Positions 8,948-17,302 of a stretch of 33,196 nucleotides of DNA are shown piece after piece (the first letter of the stretch is position 1; every line of letters starts with the position of its first letter). The DNA is from Caldifarciminota bacterium (GTDB taxonomy: Bacteria; Hydrothermota; Tepidihabitantia; B36-G15), in assembly GCA_003645615.1 (NCBI GenBank), contig QNBE01000011.1, positions 1 through 33,196 on the forward strand, written 5' to 3'. A program made the translations under genes and the position numbers. The notes under the pieces were generated by a model that saw only the letters and a program-made list of their open reading frames with translations, searched no databases and was not told where the DNA came from.

Positions 8948-10569
8948 TCAGAAGGTTCTGGTGGCTACCAGTTGTGATCGGTCTCATCCTGAGGCTAATC
9001 TATCTCTACACCTTTGCCCGTCATCTCTTCTTCAACACCTTCTCCGACGCCCAGGTCTACCATCTCTGGGCGATGAGGATTGTTAAGCACTGTCCTCCTC
9101 CCCCTCCCTTCTTCATGTCCCCCCTCTACCCCTACTTCGTTTCGCTCATTTATTTCCTCTCTGGCCCTTCGATTACTACGGTCCTTTTCATTCAAGCCCT
9201 GCTCGATACCGCAACAACCTTTTTCATCTTCCAACTTGGTAAGTTGGTATGGGGTAGGAGGGTGGGCTTCTTTGCCGCGATGGCCTATGCGATCCTCCCA
9301 TCGGCCATCTTCTACTCCGGACTGTTCCTGATGCCCTCTCTGCTTACATTCCTCATCACACTGGCCAGCTATCTCTTACTCTCCGGGGGTGGTGATCTCC
9401 TTGCGGGTCTGTTGCTCGGTATCGCGGTTTTGGGTCGGGGTAACATTCTCATCCCAGCACTCCTCCCGCTCCGTTTTTTTAAGGCGAGATCCTATCCAAT
9501 CGGTCTCCTGATTCCGATCGGGACACTCTTCCTCATCAATCTGACGATTGGTAAGGCGCCGATCATCACCACCTACAATTTTGGTCTCAACTTTTACATA
9601 GGAAATAATCCCGATGCCGACGGGACCTATCATCGACCCGGAGGGTTGGATCTTACCGAGGATCGTGATGGCCGAAAGGTGATCGAGCTGATTAGTGGTA
9701 AAGGGGTCGATTGCAGTGGCAGTTCCCGATTCTGGACGGGTCGGGCATTCTCATTTATTATCGGCCATCCCATCAAGACCCTCTGGCTTGTCGTTAAGAA
9801 GATCTACTTCTTCATCGGTCCGATCGAAATCCCCCAGTTCGAGAATCTCTATTATGTCCTCGATCGAACGCTTCTGAGATTCTTACCGCTCCGTTTCTGG
9901 CTGCTCATCCCCTTTTTCATCTCCGCTTTCTTCCTTCCCAAAAAAGGCACGGTCTCATTTCTCCTCTGGTTTGTGCTCCTCTATGGTGCAGCGCTCATCC
10001 CCTTCTTCATCATCGGACGCTTCCGTCAGCCGATTGTCCCGCTGATAACGGTGGTGGCGGTGGGGACACTTTTTACAATAGGTAATAGGAGAGATTGGAG
10101 AATAATCACCCTTGTTGTGGCGCTACTTTTGAGTTACACCTTTATCAACCTCATCTCGCAGGCCGGTATCAGAAGAGCGATCTTCAACACCAGGAGCGAC
10201 TACGGGATCTGGGCCTACTATGCCATCGGGCCAGATGTCGGCTTCGACTCCACCAGGGTCTTGCTAAAGGAGGATCCGGATAATGTGAAGTGTCTGGTCA
10301 ATCTTGGGAATTACTATTTTCGGAGGAGCGAGTATTACCGGGCCCGGTTTCTCTATCGCCGGGCGGTAGCAGTCGATCCCGATGATGGGGAAGCAAATGC
10401 CAACCTCGGGATCACCTTTCTTGCCTTGGGTAAAATCGATTCCGCCCTCACCTATCTCGAGCGAGCAAAGGAAATCCTCCCTTATAGCATCTTAGTCAGG
10501 AGGACCATCGCCCGGGTAAAAAAAATTAAAAGTAAGGGATTGACACCGATCGGATCACCAATAAAATAA
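8944..10569 (+). CDS. GT39-like/ArnT-like integral membrane glycosyltransferase with C-terminal TPR repeats
   Basis: Multiple TM segments, early acidic FSDAQVYHLWA, C-terminal TPR CLVNLGNYYFRRSEYYRARFLYRRAVAVDPDDGEANANLGITFLALGKIDSALTYLERA; GTG start. Confidence 0.8.
   Translation: MIRRFWWLPVVIGLILRLIYLYTFARHLFFNTFSDAQVYHLWAMRIVKHCPPPPPFFMSPLYPYFVSLIYFLSGPSITTVLFIQALLDTATTFFIFQLGKLVWGRRVGFFAAMAYAILPSAIFYSGLFLMPSLLTFLITLASYLLLSGGGDLLAGLLLGIAVLGRGNILIPALLPLRFFKARSYPIGLLIPIGTLFLINLTIGKAPIITTYNFGLNFYIGNNPDADGTYHRPGGLDLTEDRDGRKVIELISGKGVDCSGSSRFWTGRAFSFIIGHPIKTLWLVVKKIYFFIGPIEIPQFENLYYVLDRTLLRFLPLRFWLLIPFFISAFFLPKKGTVSFLLWFVLLYGAALIPFFIIGRFRQPIVPLITVVAVGTLFTIGNRRDWRIITLVVALLLSYTFINLISQAGIRRAIFNTRSDYGIWAYYAIGPDVGFDSTRVLLKEDPDNVKCLVNLGNYYFRRSEYYRARFLYRRAVAVDPDDGEANANLGITFLALGKIDSALTYLERAKEILPYSILVRRTIARVKKIKSKGLTPIGSPIK
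10540..10567 (+). promoter_or_regulatory. Putative promoter TTGACA-N16-TAAAAT for 10602 gene
   Basis: TTGACA 10540-10545, TAAAAT 10562-10567; inside the 3' end of the upstream ORF. Confidence 0.5.
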
Positions 10570-10601
10570 TACGCTAATTTCACTTCTAAGAGGAGGTTTC
10601 G

Positions 10602-11318
10602 GTGGAATTCGTGGATGCGGTTAAAAAGCTATTCGAAACTTTCGAGCACGAACCGGATGTGAAGCTGGAATGGGTGGACAAGTATCTCAAGGAGATCTCG
10701 AAGCGGAAGGGGATGACGCCGCGGAAGCTGGAGGAGATCTGGGCCTACATCTACCTTTTCCTCTTCTATCAGAATCGGAGCGAGCACGACGATCTCTCGA
10801 AGATCCCCTGGTGGGAATACAGCATCGCCCTCCAGTGGTTGAAGGAGAATGTCAAGGGATGGAAGCTGAACATCAGGACCGCCCGGAAGATGCTCCTGAC
10901 CCTGCTCGATTTCTACAAATTTCTGGTCAAGAACGGGTATATTGACAATTATCAGGAGATTATGAGGGCGGTGAATGAGATTGCGGGCGGAAAGAGACTG
11001 AGACTTCTGAAGCGGATACCATTTACCGGTGAGGAACTCTGGGCGATCGTTCCAGGTAAACGGGGGGATAAGATCAAGTTTAAGCGGAGTGATTACTGGC
11101 TCGCCATCCTCTACTATAACAATGGTCGGTCTTGGGATAAGCTGATCGAGATGGTGGATAGCATCCCTTCGGCCGAGGAGAAGCTGAATCGGATCAATGA
11201 GCTTAAGAAGAAACTCGAGCTTTCCGGTTATCAGTCACCCGAACGACTCTTCTTCCACAAGATCACCGATCAGGATATCGAGGATGCGAACAGGTGGTTC
11301 TTTGAGAAGTTTATTTAG
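10602..11318 (+). CDS. Hypothetical protein; possible integrase core-binding (SAM-like) domain without catalytic domain
   Basis: 238 aa ORF with GTG start and gaggaggtt SD; LNIRTARKMLLTLLDFYKFLVKNGYI resembles core-binding helices of tyrosine recombinases. Confidence 0.65.
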   Translation: MEFVDAVKKLFETFEHEPDVKLEWVDKYLKEISKRKGMTPRKLEEIWAYIYLFLFYQNRSEHDDLSKIPWWEYSIALQWLKENVKGWKLNIRTARKMLLTLLDFYKFLVKNGYIDNYQEIMRAVNEIAGGKRLRLLKRIPFTGEELWAIVPGKRGDKIKFKRSDYWLAILYYNNGRSWDKLIEMVDSIPSAEEKLNRINELKKKLELSGYQSPERLFFHKITDQDIEDANRWFFEKFI

Positions 11319-12469
11319 CGACCCAAGAGCTGGCGGGCAATAACAATCCGCTGAATCTCAGAGGTTCCTTCCCCGATCTCATTCAGTTTGGTATCGCGAA
11401 GGAAACGCTCTAATGGGAAGCGGCTAACCAGCCCTTCGCATCCGGTGATCTGAATTGCTCTTCGGGTGGCCCTCATACTCACCTCGGAGGCAAATAGCTT
11501 GGCGGCAGCGCCCTCCAAGGTCACCCTTTTCCCTTCATCCTTAAGTTTTGCCGCATGGTAGATGAGATGGCGGGCGGCCATGATCTCGGTGGCAAGGTCT
11601 GCAACCGTCTTCTGAACCCACTGTCTCTTTTTGAGATTACTCTTGGTGACATAGTCGATTAAGAAATCGAGGGCCCCCTGCGCAATGCCAAGGGCCAAGG
11701 CACCGATTGAGATTCGACCACCATCAAGGGTCTCCATAAAGATCTTAAACCCTTCCCGTGGTCTTCCCAGTAGATTCTCCTTGGGGATCCGACATTCCTC
11801 CAGACTTAGCTCAGAGGTGATTGAGCCCCTCAGCCCCAGCTTCGTTTCGTCCTTGATTGGCTTAAAACCTTCTGTCTTGGTGTCGATGATGAAGGCAGAT
11901 ATACCGTGGACACCGAGTGAGCGATCCTCGGTTGCAGTAATGACCAGTGTTCCAGCTATTGAGCCCGAGGTTATGAAGCGCTTGGTGCCGGTGATGATGT
12001 AGAAATCACCCTCCTTCCTCGCGGTCGTTTCTGTGGCTCCAGCATCGGAACCGGCATTCGGCTCGGTCAGACCAAAACTACCAAGCTGTTCCCCTTTAAG
12101 AAGTGGGATGAGATATTTCTTCTTCTGATCCTCGGTACCATGGGCATAGATCGGATAGCAACCGAGGGAGATGTGAGCGGCGAGTGTGATACCGGTGGAG
12201 GCGCAGACCCTCCCAATCTCCTCGACCGCAATAATATAACTTATCGTATCGAGACCGAGGCCACCGTACTTTTCGGGAAATGGTATCCCGAGCCAGCCCT
12301 TCTGGGCCAACCTGCGGATCTTCTCCTCGGGAAATCTCTCCTCCCTATCGATCTCAAAGGAGCTATCGAAGAGTTCTTCTTCCGCAAATTCCCTCACCTC
12401 GCTTCGAAATCGAAGATGATGGGGAGAGAATTCAGAGAGATTGTGCAATCTGGGATCGGAGCTCTTCAT
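11315..12469 (-). CDS. Acyl-CoA dehydrogenase, catalytic-type
   Basis: FGLTEPNAGSDAGATETTA, KRFITSGS, GEGTSEIQRIVIARQLLG (catalytic Glu motif EGT present). Confidence 0.92.
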   Translation of the reverse strand: MKSSDPRLHNLSEFSPHHLRFRSEVREFAEEELFDSSFEIDREERFPEEKIRRLAQKGWLGIPFPEKYGGLGLDTISYIIAVEEIGRVCASTGITLAAHISLGCYPIYAHGTEDQKKKYLIPLLKGEQLGSFGLTEPNAGSDAGATETTARKEGDFYIITGTKRFITSGSIAGTLVITATEDRSLGVHGISAFIIDTKTEGFKPIKDETKLGLRGSITSELSLEECRIPKENLLGRPREGFKIFMETLDGGRISIGALALGIAQGALDFLIDYVTKSNLKKRQWVQKTVADLATEIMAARHLIYHAAKLKDEGKRVTLEGAAAKLFASEVSMRATRRAIQITGCEGLVSRFPLERFLRDTKLNEIGEGTSEIQRIVIARQLLGR

Positions 12470-13433
12470 TGACGATTCCCATTACCTCCAAGGCCTTCGC
12501 CTCCCGGAAATAACGTTCCATCGGATAGTCGGTGGTATAGCCGTATCCACCGAAGATCTGAACCCCATGGGTGGCTGCGGTCATGATCCGGTTGGTGACG
12601 AAGGATTTGGTGATGGCAATATCGGTGGGGTCGTAATCCTTCTTATCATAGCGTGAAGCGGTCTCCTTTACTAATAACTCCGAGGTCTTGACCGTGGTGG
12701 CGATCTCAACCAGCATATCCTGAACCATCCAAAACTCGATGATCGGCCGTCCAAACTGCTTCCGATTTTGGGCGTAGGTCTTGGCCTCGCTGAGGATCTC
12801 TCGACCGATGCCGAGGGCGATAGCAGAAAGGCCTAATAGATAGAGATCGATTGCATCTTTAATCCTATCGGTAGATGTGCTGAATCTCACCGGGACATCT
12901 CTAACCACAAAAGAGGAGATCTGGAGGTCTCTGAATGCGAGTGTTGCTACCGGTGTGGATTCAATCGTATCGATGAGGTAAGATTTCTCCTTTCCAACAA
13001 GGACAAAGAAATCCCCGGCACCATTAATCAGAAAGCTACCTTCTCCAGATAATCCTCCTTCTTCCTTTAATCCTTCCGGAAAGATCGCACCACCACCGAA
13101 ACTCTTTCCCTCAATCAGGGCTGCAATGAGATCCTCCTCTTTGGCAAGGGTCAACATCTCCCCAACCAGACTATTCTGGAACAGGAGGAAGAGAGCGAGT
13201 GAGGCCGAACCCCGGGCGAGCTCATCTAAGGCGGCAACGAGAACCTCGGCACCATAGCCAATACCGCCATGCTCTTCTGGAATGGTGAGACCGAAAAGAC
13301 CGATTTCGGAAAGCCTGGCAAGGATCTCCGATGGTAATCTTCCCCCTTTCTCCCACTCCTTAACCTCGGGCTTGATCTCATCCGAGACCAGCCGACTGAT
13401 GTTTTTCCGCAAAAGGCCGATTTCCGATTCCAT
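12432..13433 (-). CDS. Acyl-CoA dehydrogenase-like protein, shortened middle domain and no EGT catalytic motif
   Basis: LFGLTIPEEHGGIGYGAE, NRKQFGRPIIEFWMVQDML, GGYGYTTDYPMERYFREAKALEVMGIVNEELRSQ; 333 aa; TEPxAGSD and EGTxEIQ absent. Confidence 0.88.
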   Translation of the reverse strand: MESEIGLLRKNISRLVSDEIKPEVKEWEKGGRLPSEILARLSEIGLFGLTIPEEHGGIGYGAEVLVAALDELARGSASLALFLLFQNSLVGEMLTLAKEEDLIAALIEGKSFGGGAIFPEGLKEEGGLSGEGSFLINGAGDFFVLVGKEKSYLIDTIESTPVATLAFRDLQISSFVVRDVPVRFSTSTDRIKDAIDLYLLGLSAIALGIGREILSEAKTYAQNRKQFGRPIIEFWMVQDMLVEIATTVKTSELLVKETASRYDKKDYDPTDIAITKSFVTNRIMTAATHGVQIFGGYGYTTDYPMERYFREAKALEVMGIVNEELRSQIAQSL

Positions 13434-13438
13434 GGTGA

Positions 13439-13466
13439 ATTATAGCTCTGCCTCTGGTTTCGTCAA
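13439..13466 (-). promoter_or_regulatory. Putative leaderless promoter TTGACG-N16-TATAAT-N5-ATG (acyl-CoA dehydrogenase-like gene)
   Basis: Minus strand TTGACG 13466-13461, TATAAT 13444-13439, ATG at 13433. Confidence 0.65.
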
Positions 13467-13467
13467 A

Positions 13468-13492
13468 TAAAAGGCCGGGCGTAAGCCCGGCC
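13468..13492 (-). terminator. Intrinsic terminator of the 13515-14588 gene
   Basis: Minus strand GGCCGGGC-TTAC-GCCCGGCC followed by TTTTATTT. Confidence 0.8.
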
Positions 13493-13514
13493 CCGAAACA
13501 ACTCCTTAAACCGA

Positions 13515-14588
13515 TTAGTGGATGAGGAGGAATTTCAGGGTGGTCTCGGAACTGCCCTGGTGGGCATTCAGGAAGTAAACACCCGGGGTCAGATCGGTCA
13601 GATCCAATTTTCTGGGATGGGTGAGTCTGGCTCTCTTCACAACCTGCCCCGAGGCATTGTAGATGGTGACATCGGTAGCTCTGTCGGTCTGGAGTTTAAC
13701 CTCCAGCATACCGGTGGTGATGCTGGGGATGGTGATCCAGGATTGGGCCTTGGCCGTCCTTCTCTCGGAGACGCCGGGTGCAGGTCCAATCTCATAGATG
13801 ATCACACAATCAGGGTCTCCCTGGTGCAGATAGACTACATGTCCCATACCAGGTTCCCATTCGGTGGTATAGGATACTCCACCAGCAACACGTGGTTTGG
13901 AAGTAACCGGGAACTGGATACCGGTGTAACTCATCGTTGAGGGGTCAAACTGGTAAATCATATTAGGGTTTTGAGCTGAGATCCAGACCCAGGGACCATC
14001 GGGGCTACCATCATCGTAAGCGGCACCATAAACAGAGTAGGAATTAGATCCGGTCTCAATTATATTTCCAGTGGTGTCATATTTGTAGATCGGTGAGCTC
14101 CAGCTTGCGGTAAAGAAGTATTTATTAACCGGATCCCAGGCCTGGGCACGGAGAGGCGATGGACCTCCGGAGACGGTTATCTGCTTATGTACATTACCAT
14201 CGAAGTCGAACCCCTCAGAAGATGCATCGTGAGATCCCCACAGCCATTCGTTTCCACTCCACCCGTGAGAGTAGGCGAGATCTCTCCAGCCCCAACCAGA
14301 GGTGCCCTGCTGGGGAAACCGACGCACATAGTTGCCATTGCGATCGTAGACCAAGACACAGAGATCGGTTCGTCCGGCGGTAACATAGAAGGTGTCATTC
14401 ACAAAGTGGACACCGACGCAGTAATAGCTCTCGTTGCACTCGAATCCGAAGACGGAGTCACCTAAGCCCTCCCAGCCCACCTTCGGTTTTTGCGGCTGGG
14501 GAGTCCAGTTGGGACAGACATCGTTTATCGGTGTTGCCCACACCAATCCCATTATCGGGAGAAGCATTAACAGATACTTACCCATCAC
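13515..14588 (-). CDS. Secreted protein (propeller-like) with C-terminal T9SS-type sorting tail
   Basis: Signal-like MMGKYLLMLLPIMGLVWA; C-terminal VTIYNASGQVVKRARLTHPRKLDLTDLTPGVYFLNAHQGSSETTLKFLLIH; SD aaaggaggttgtg. Confidence 0.75.
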   Translation of the reverse strand: MMGKYLLMLLPIMGLVWATPINDVCPNWTPQPQKPKVGWEGLGDSVFGFECNESYYCVGVHFVNDTFYVTAGRTDLCVLVYDRNGNYVRRFPQQGTSGWGWRDLAYSHGWSGNEWLWGSHDASSEGFDFDGNVHKQITVSGGPSPLRAQAWDPVNKYFFTASWSSPIYKYDTTGNIIETGSNSYSVYGAAYDDGSPDGPWVWISAQNPNMIYQFDPSTMSYTGIQFPVTSKPRVAGGVSYTTEWEPGMGHVVYLHQGDPDCVIIYEIGPAPGVSERRTAKAQSWITIPSITTGMLEVKLQTDRATDVTIYNASGQVVKRARLTHPRKLDLTDLTPGVYFLNAHQGSSETTLKFLLIH

Positions 14589-14625
14589 AACCTCCTTTGG
14601 CTAATAGCTCATAGTTCACATCATA

Positions 14626-14653
14626 ATTTTATTTACTCCCAAAATTCTGTCAA
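14626..14653 (-). promoter_or_regulatory. Putative promoter TTGACA-N16-TAAAAT for the 14588 gene
   Basis: Minus strand TTGACA (14653-14648), TAAAAT (14631-14626), then a leader with SD. Confidence 0.6.
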
Positions 14654-14662
14654 CGGTTCGAT

Positions 14663-14692
14663 TTTCCTCAAAAAATAATCTTACCGAAATGG
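14663..14692 (+). repeat. Left terminal inverted repeat of decayed IS
   Basis: tttcctcaaaaaataatcttaccgaaatgg; reverse complement of 15314-15343 with 26/30 matches. Confidence 0.75.
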
Positions 14693-14734
14693 GATTGGTT
14701 ACTCAGAATTCAGTCTTGAAAATATGAGTCCTCC

Positions 14735-15262
14735 CGGGTAAGAAAGGCGAGCTGGTCCGGGTGAGACACCGGCATCGGAAATACCTCATCCATCTCCTCA
14801 ACCGCACTGGAGATCATCTGGGAATTGACCAATTTCCGGGCCTCGATCTACTTGGAGATCGATCTGGTGCACCATTGCGGTATATCCACCCGGGGTGACT
14901 ACCGCCATACCCTCACCGGCTGGACCGAACTGCGGGTCTTGCGGAATCGGGCCCGGATCTGGACCGTCAACTCGGTGCCTTTTTCTATCCACACCTGGCA
15001 TTCGGACAATGGCTCGGAATTTCTCAATGGTCATCTGATCGCGTATGCGGAGAAGCACAGGATCGATCTGACCCGATCCCTTATGTGGAGAGTCGACAGT
15101 AGACCTTAGTGCGGTCTTATGTTGGGCAGGAGTATGAGGTCTTAGCTGCACGGACGGTGACACATGAGGTAAAAAACATCTTCAGCGGATCAAAGCCATC
15201 GCTTACAGCAACTCCTTGACCAGAAGTATCAAGAGAAATACAGTCTTAAGTTGGAGGTAGGT
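14735..15262 (+). pseudogene. DDE/rve-type (IS481-like) transposase remnant with frameshifts, internal deletions and stop codons
   Basis: Fragments in different frames: HRHRKYLIHLLNR / LEIIWELTNFRAS..IYLEIDLVHHCG..GDYRHTLT..GWTELR..PFSIHTWHSDNGSEFLNGHLIAYAEKHRIDLTRS / VESRQ*TLVRSYVGQ-EY. Confidence 0.8.
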
Positions 15263-15313
15263 TAGCCATGATCCAGATCGAAGGATTAACTCACTACTTC
15301 CAGAATCACCGAA

Positions 15314-15343
15314 CCATTTCGGTAACATTTAATTTTGAGGAAA
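15314..15343 (-). repeat. Right terminal inverted repeat of decayed IS
   Basis: ccatttcggtaacatttaattttgaggaaa; pairs with 14663-14692. Confidence 0.75.
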
Positions 15344-15360
15344 GACGTGTGATAAAAATA

Positions 15361-15388
15361 TTGTCATCTGAACCCCACTGACTAATAT
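15361..15388 (+). promoter_or_regulatory. Putative leaderless promoter TTGTCA-N16-TAATAT-N5-ATG for EcfT-like gene
   Basis: TTGTCA 15361-15366, TAATAT 15383-15388, ATG 15394. Confidence 0.55.
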
Positions 15389-15393
15389 CTTCC

Positions 15394-15939
15394 ATGTTTC
15401 GCTTGGAACCGAGGACGAGGTTTATTACTGTCTTGATCCTGATCATAGGTGTGGTTGGGCTCGATTGCCAGTTTGACCTCACCATCTACCTTATCTTGCT
15501 CATAATTGCTTCTTATTCCTCCCGCCGGCTCCTCCCAACCCTCATCCCTTTACCAGCCGCTTTCTTTATCATCGGGATAAACTATCTTTTTATCAGGGAT
15601 CCAAAGCCATTTGTTGCCGCTCGATTCTATTTTGCAACCGCATTTGCCCTTAGCTATACCGCAATGACATCGGCCGAAGAGATTGCTTCCGGTATTAGCT
15701 GGTTCTTGAGTGGTTTCGGGATCCGGATTAAACAAGATCTTTATATCCTGCTCGCTACGGTGAAATCCATCGATCTGAAAAAGGTCAGCTGGAGGGATCT
15801 TCCCAGCTGGATGGGAACCCTCCTTACCCAAAAGATCGACCCAAAGAGATGTGAAGGAGATAGTTGTTCTCCACAGATGCTCGATTTTGTAGCAGCGATT
15901 CTGACCGGATTTTTGATCATTTTGGTCCTCAGATCATGA
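15394..15939 (+). CDS. Short EcfT-like (ECF/CbiQ T-component) membrane protein
   Basis: 181 aa, hydrophobic N-terminal half, location immediately upstream of truA (as ecfT often is); canonical Ala-Arg coupling motifs not seen. Confidence 0.45.
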   Translation: MFRLEPRTRFITVLILIIGVVGLDCQFDLTIYLILLIIASYSSRRLLPTLIPLPAAFFIIGINYLFIRDPKPFVAARFYFATAFALSYTAMTSAEEIASGISWFLSGFGIRIKQDLYILLATVKSIDLKKVSWRDLPSWMGTLLTQKIDPKRCEGDSCSPQMLDFVAAILTGFLIILVLRS

Positions 15940-16655
15940 GATTTCGAATCACCATCTCCTATGATGGCACCAACTTCTCTGGCTGGCAGGTTCAGAAGAG
16001 GGAACGGACTGTCCAGGGGGAGATCGAACGTGCCTTGGCGGAGATCTTTAAGGCGGGCGTGAAGATAACAGGTGCTGGTCGGACCGATGCCAAGGCCCAC
16101 GCCTTGGGGCAGGTTGCTCACTTCGATATCGACCGTCGAATGGCTCCCGATGATTTAAAGAATGCCCTCAATGCCCATCTCACTCGGGAGATCAGGATCA
16201 TAGAAGTAGCGCCGGTCGATCCCAAATTTCACGCCCGATTCTCGGCCCGGGCCAAGATCTATCGGTATCAGATCTCTTTTGAGGATTCTCCCTTCCGCCG
16301 CAACTACTACTGGTATATCCGCTATCACCTCGATAAGAAGAGAATGGAACAGGCCAGAAGCTGCTTGATGGGTAGACATGATTTTACCAACCTGGCCGGA
16401 GACTTAGAAGGGAGATCACCGGTATGCGAGCTGAGGAGGATTGATTTGACAGATATTGAGGCCGGGATTATAATTGAGATCGAAGGTGATCGTTTTCTCC
16501 CCCAGATGGTGCGGCGAATTGTTGGACTTCTGGTCGATGTGGGCCGGGGGAGATATGATTTCTCTCAGGTTGAGATGATCCTCTCTAATCAAGCCGACTT
16601 CAGTTATCAGATCGCTCCGGCCTGTGGCCTCTATCTGGTCAGGGTTATCTATTAG
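15936..16655 (+). CDS. truA: tRNA pseudouridine(38-40) synthase TruA
   Basis: [52 protein letters not shown] (catalytic Asp), [24 protein letters not shown] overlap, start set to 15936. Confidence 0.95.
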   Translation: MRFRITISYDGTNFSGWQVQKRERTVQGEIERALAEIFKAGVKITGAGRTDAKAHALGQVAHFDIDRRMAPDDLKNALNAHLTREIRIIEVAPVDPKFHARFSARAKIYRYQISFEDSPFRRNYYWYIRYHLDKKRMEQARSCLMGRHDFTNLAGDLEGRSPVCELRRIDLTDIEAGIIIEIEGDRFLPQMVRRIVGLLVDVGRGRYDFSQVEMILSNQADFSYQIAPACGLYLVRVIY

Positions 16656-16663
16656 GAGGAGGT

Positions 16664-17302
16664 ATGGACCTTTACCTTGATACCGCATCAATAAAGGAGA
16701 TCGAAGAGATCGCCTCCTGGGGCATCCTGGATGGTGTCACCACCAATCCTACCCTGATGTCAAAGGAGAAGGGTGATTATCGAAAGATCCTGCGACGAAT
16801 ATGTGATATCGTTCAGGGTCCGGTTTCGGCCGAGGTGATTGCTACCGATCATGAAGGGATGGTGGTAGAGGCAAAAGACTTGGCCAAGATCTCCGAGCAC
16901 ATCGTAATCAAGATCCCCTGCACGGTGGAGGGGATCAGGGCGACCCGACGACTCAGCACCGATGGTATCCGGGTTAATATGACCTTGGTCTTTTCTCTAA
17001 ATCAGGCCCTGCTGGCGGCCAAGGCTGGTGCCAGTTATATCAGCCCTTTTGTTGGAAGGCTGGACGATCGGGGTGAGGAGGGATTAAGGCTCATTGAGGA
17101 TATCGTCACCCTCATCCACAATTATGATTTTCCGACCAGGATCATCTTCGCCAGTGTCCGGCATCCCTACCATGTGAGAGAGGCGGCCCTGATTGGAGCC
17201 GATATCGCCACTATCCCTTATAAGGTATTCAAACTCCTCATCACCCATCCTCTCACCGATCTCGGACTGGAGCGGTTCCTTAGCGATTGGAAGAAGCGGT
17301 GA
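16664..17302 (+). CDS. tal: Transaldolase / fructose-6-phosphate aldolase family
   Basis: [80 protein letters not shown]. Confidence 0.93.
   Translation: MDLYLDTASIKEIEEIASWGILDGVTTNPTLMSKEKGDYRKILRRICDIVQGPVSAEVIATDHEGMVVEAKDLAKISEHIVIKIPCTVEGIRATRRLSTDGIRVNMTLVFSLNQALLAAKAGASYISPFVGRLDDRGEEGLRLIEDIVTLIHNYDFPTRIIFASVRHPYHVREAALIGADIATIPYKVFKLLITHPLTDLGLERFLSDWKKR

Larger units (their letters stand above)
14663..15343 (+). mobile_element. Decayed, internally deleted insertion sequence
   Basis: ~30 bp imperfect inverted repeats flanking a broken DDE transposase remnant. Confidence 0.75.

Noticed and set aside
14633-15353. Target-site duplication flanking the IS remnant
   Set aside because: Flanks (cggttcgatt and gacgtgtgat) show no convincing direct repeat; decay or deletion may have removed it.
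15268-15380. ORF MIQIEGLTHYFQNHRTISVTFNFEERRV..., resembling an ABC-transporter ATPase N-terminus
   Set aside because: It lies inside the IS and runs through the right inverted repeat; only ~11 residues look ABC-like, with no Walker A, so likely coincidence.
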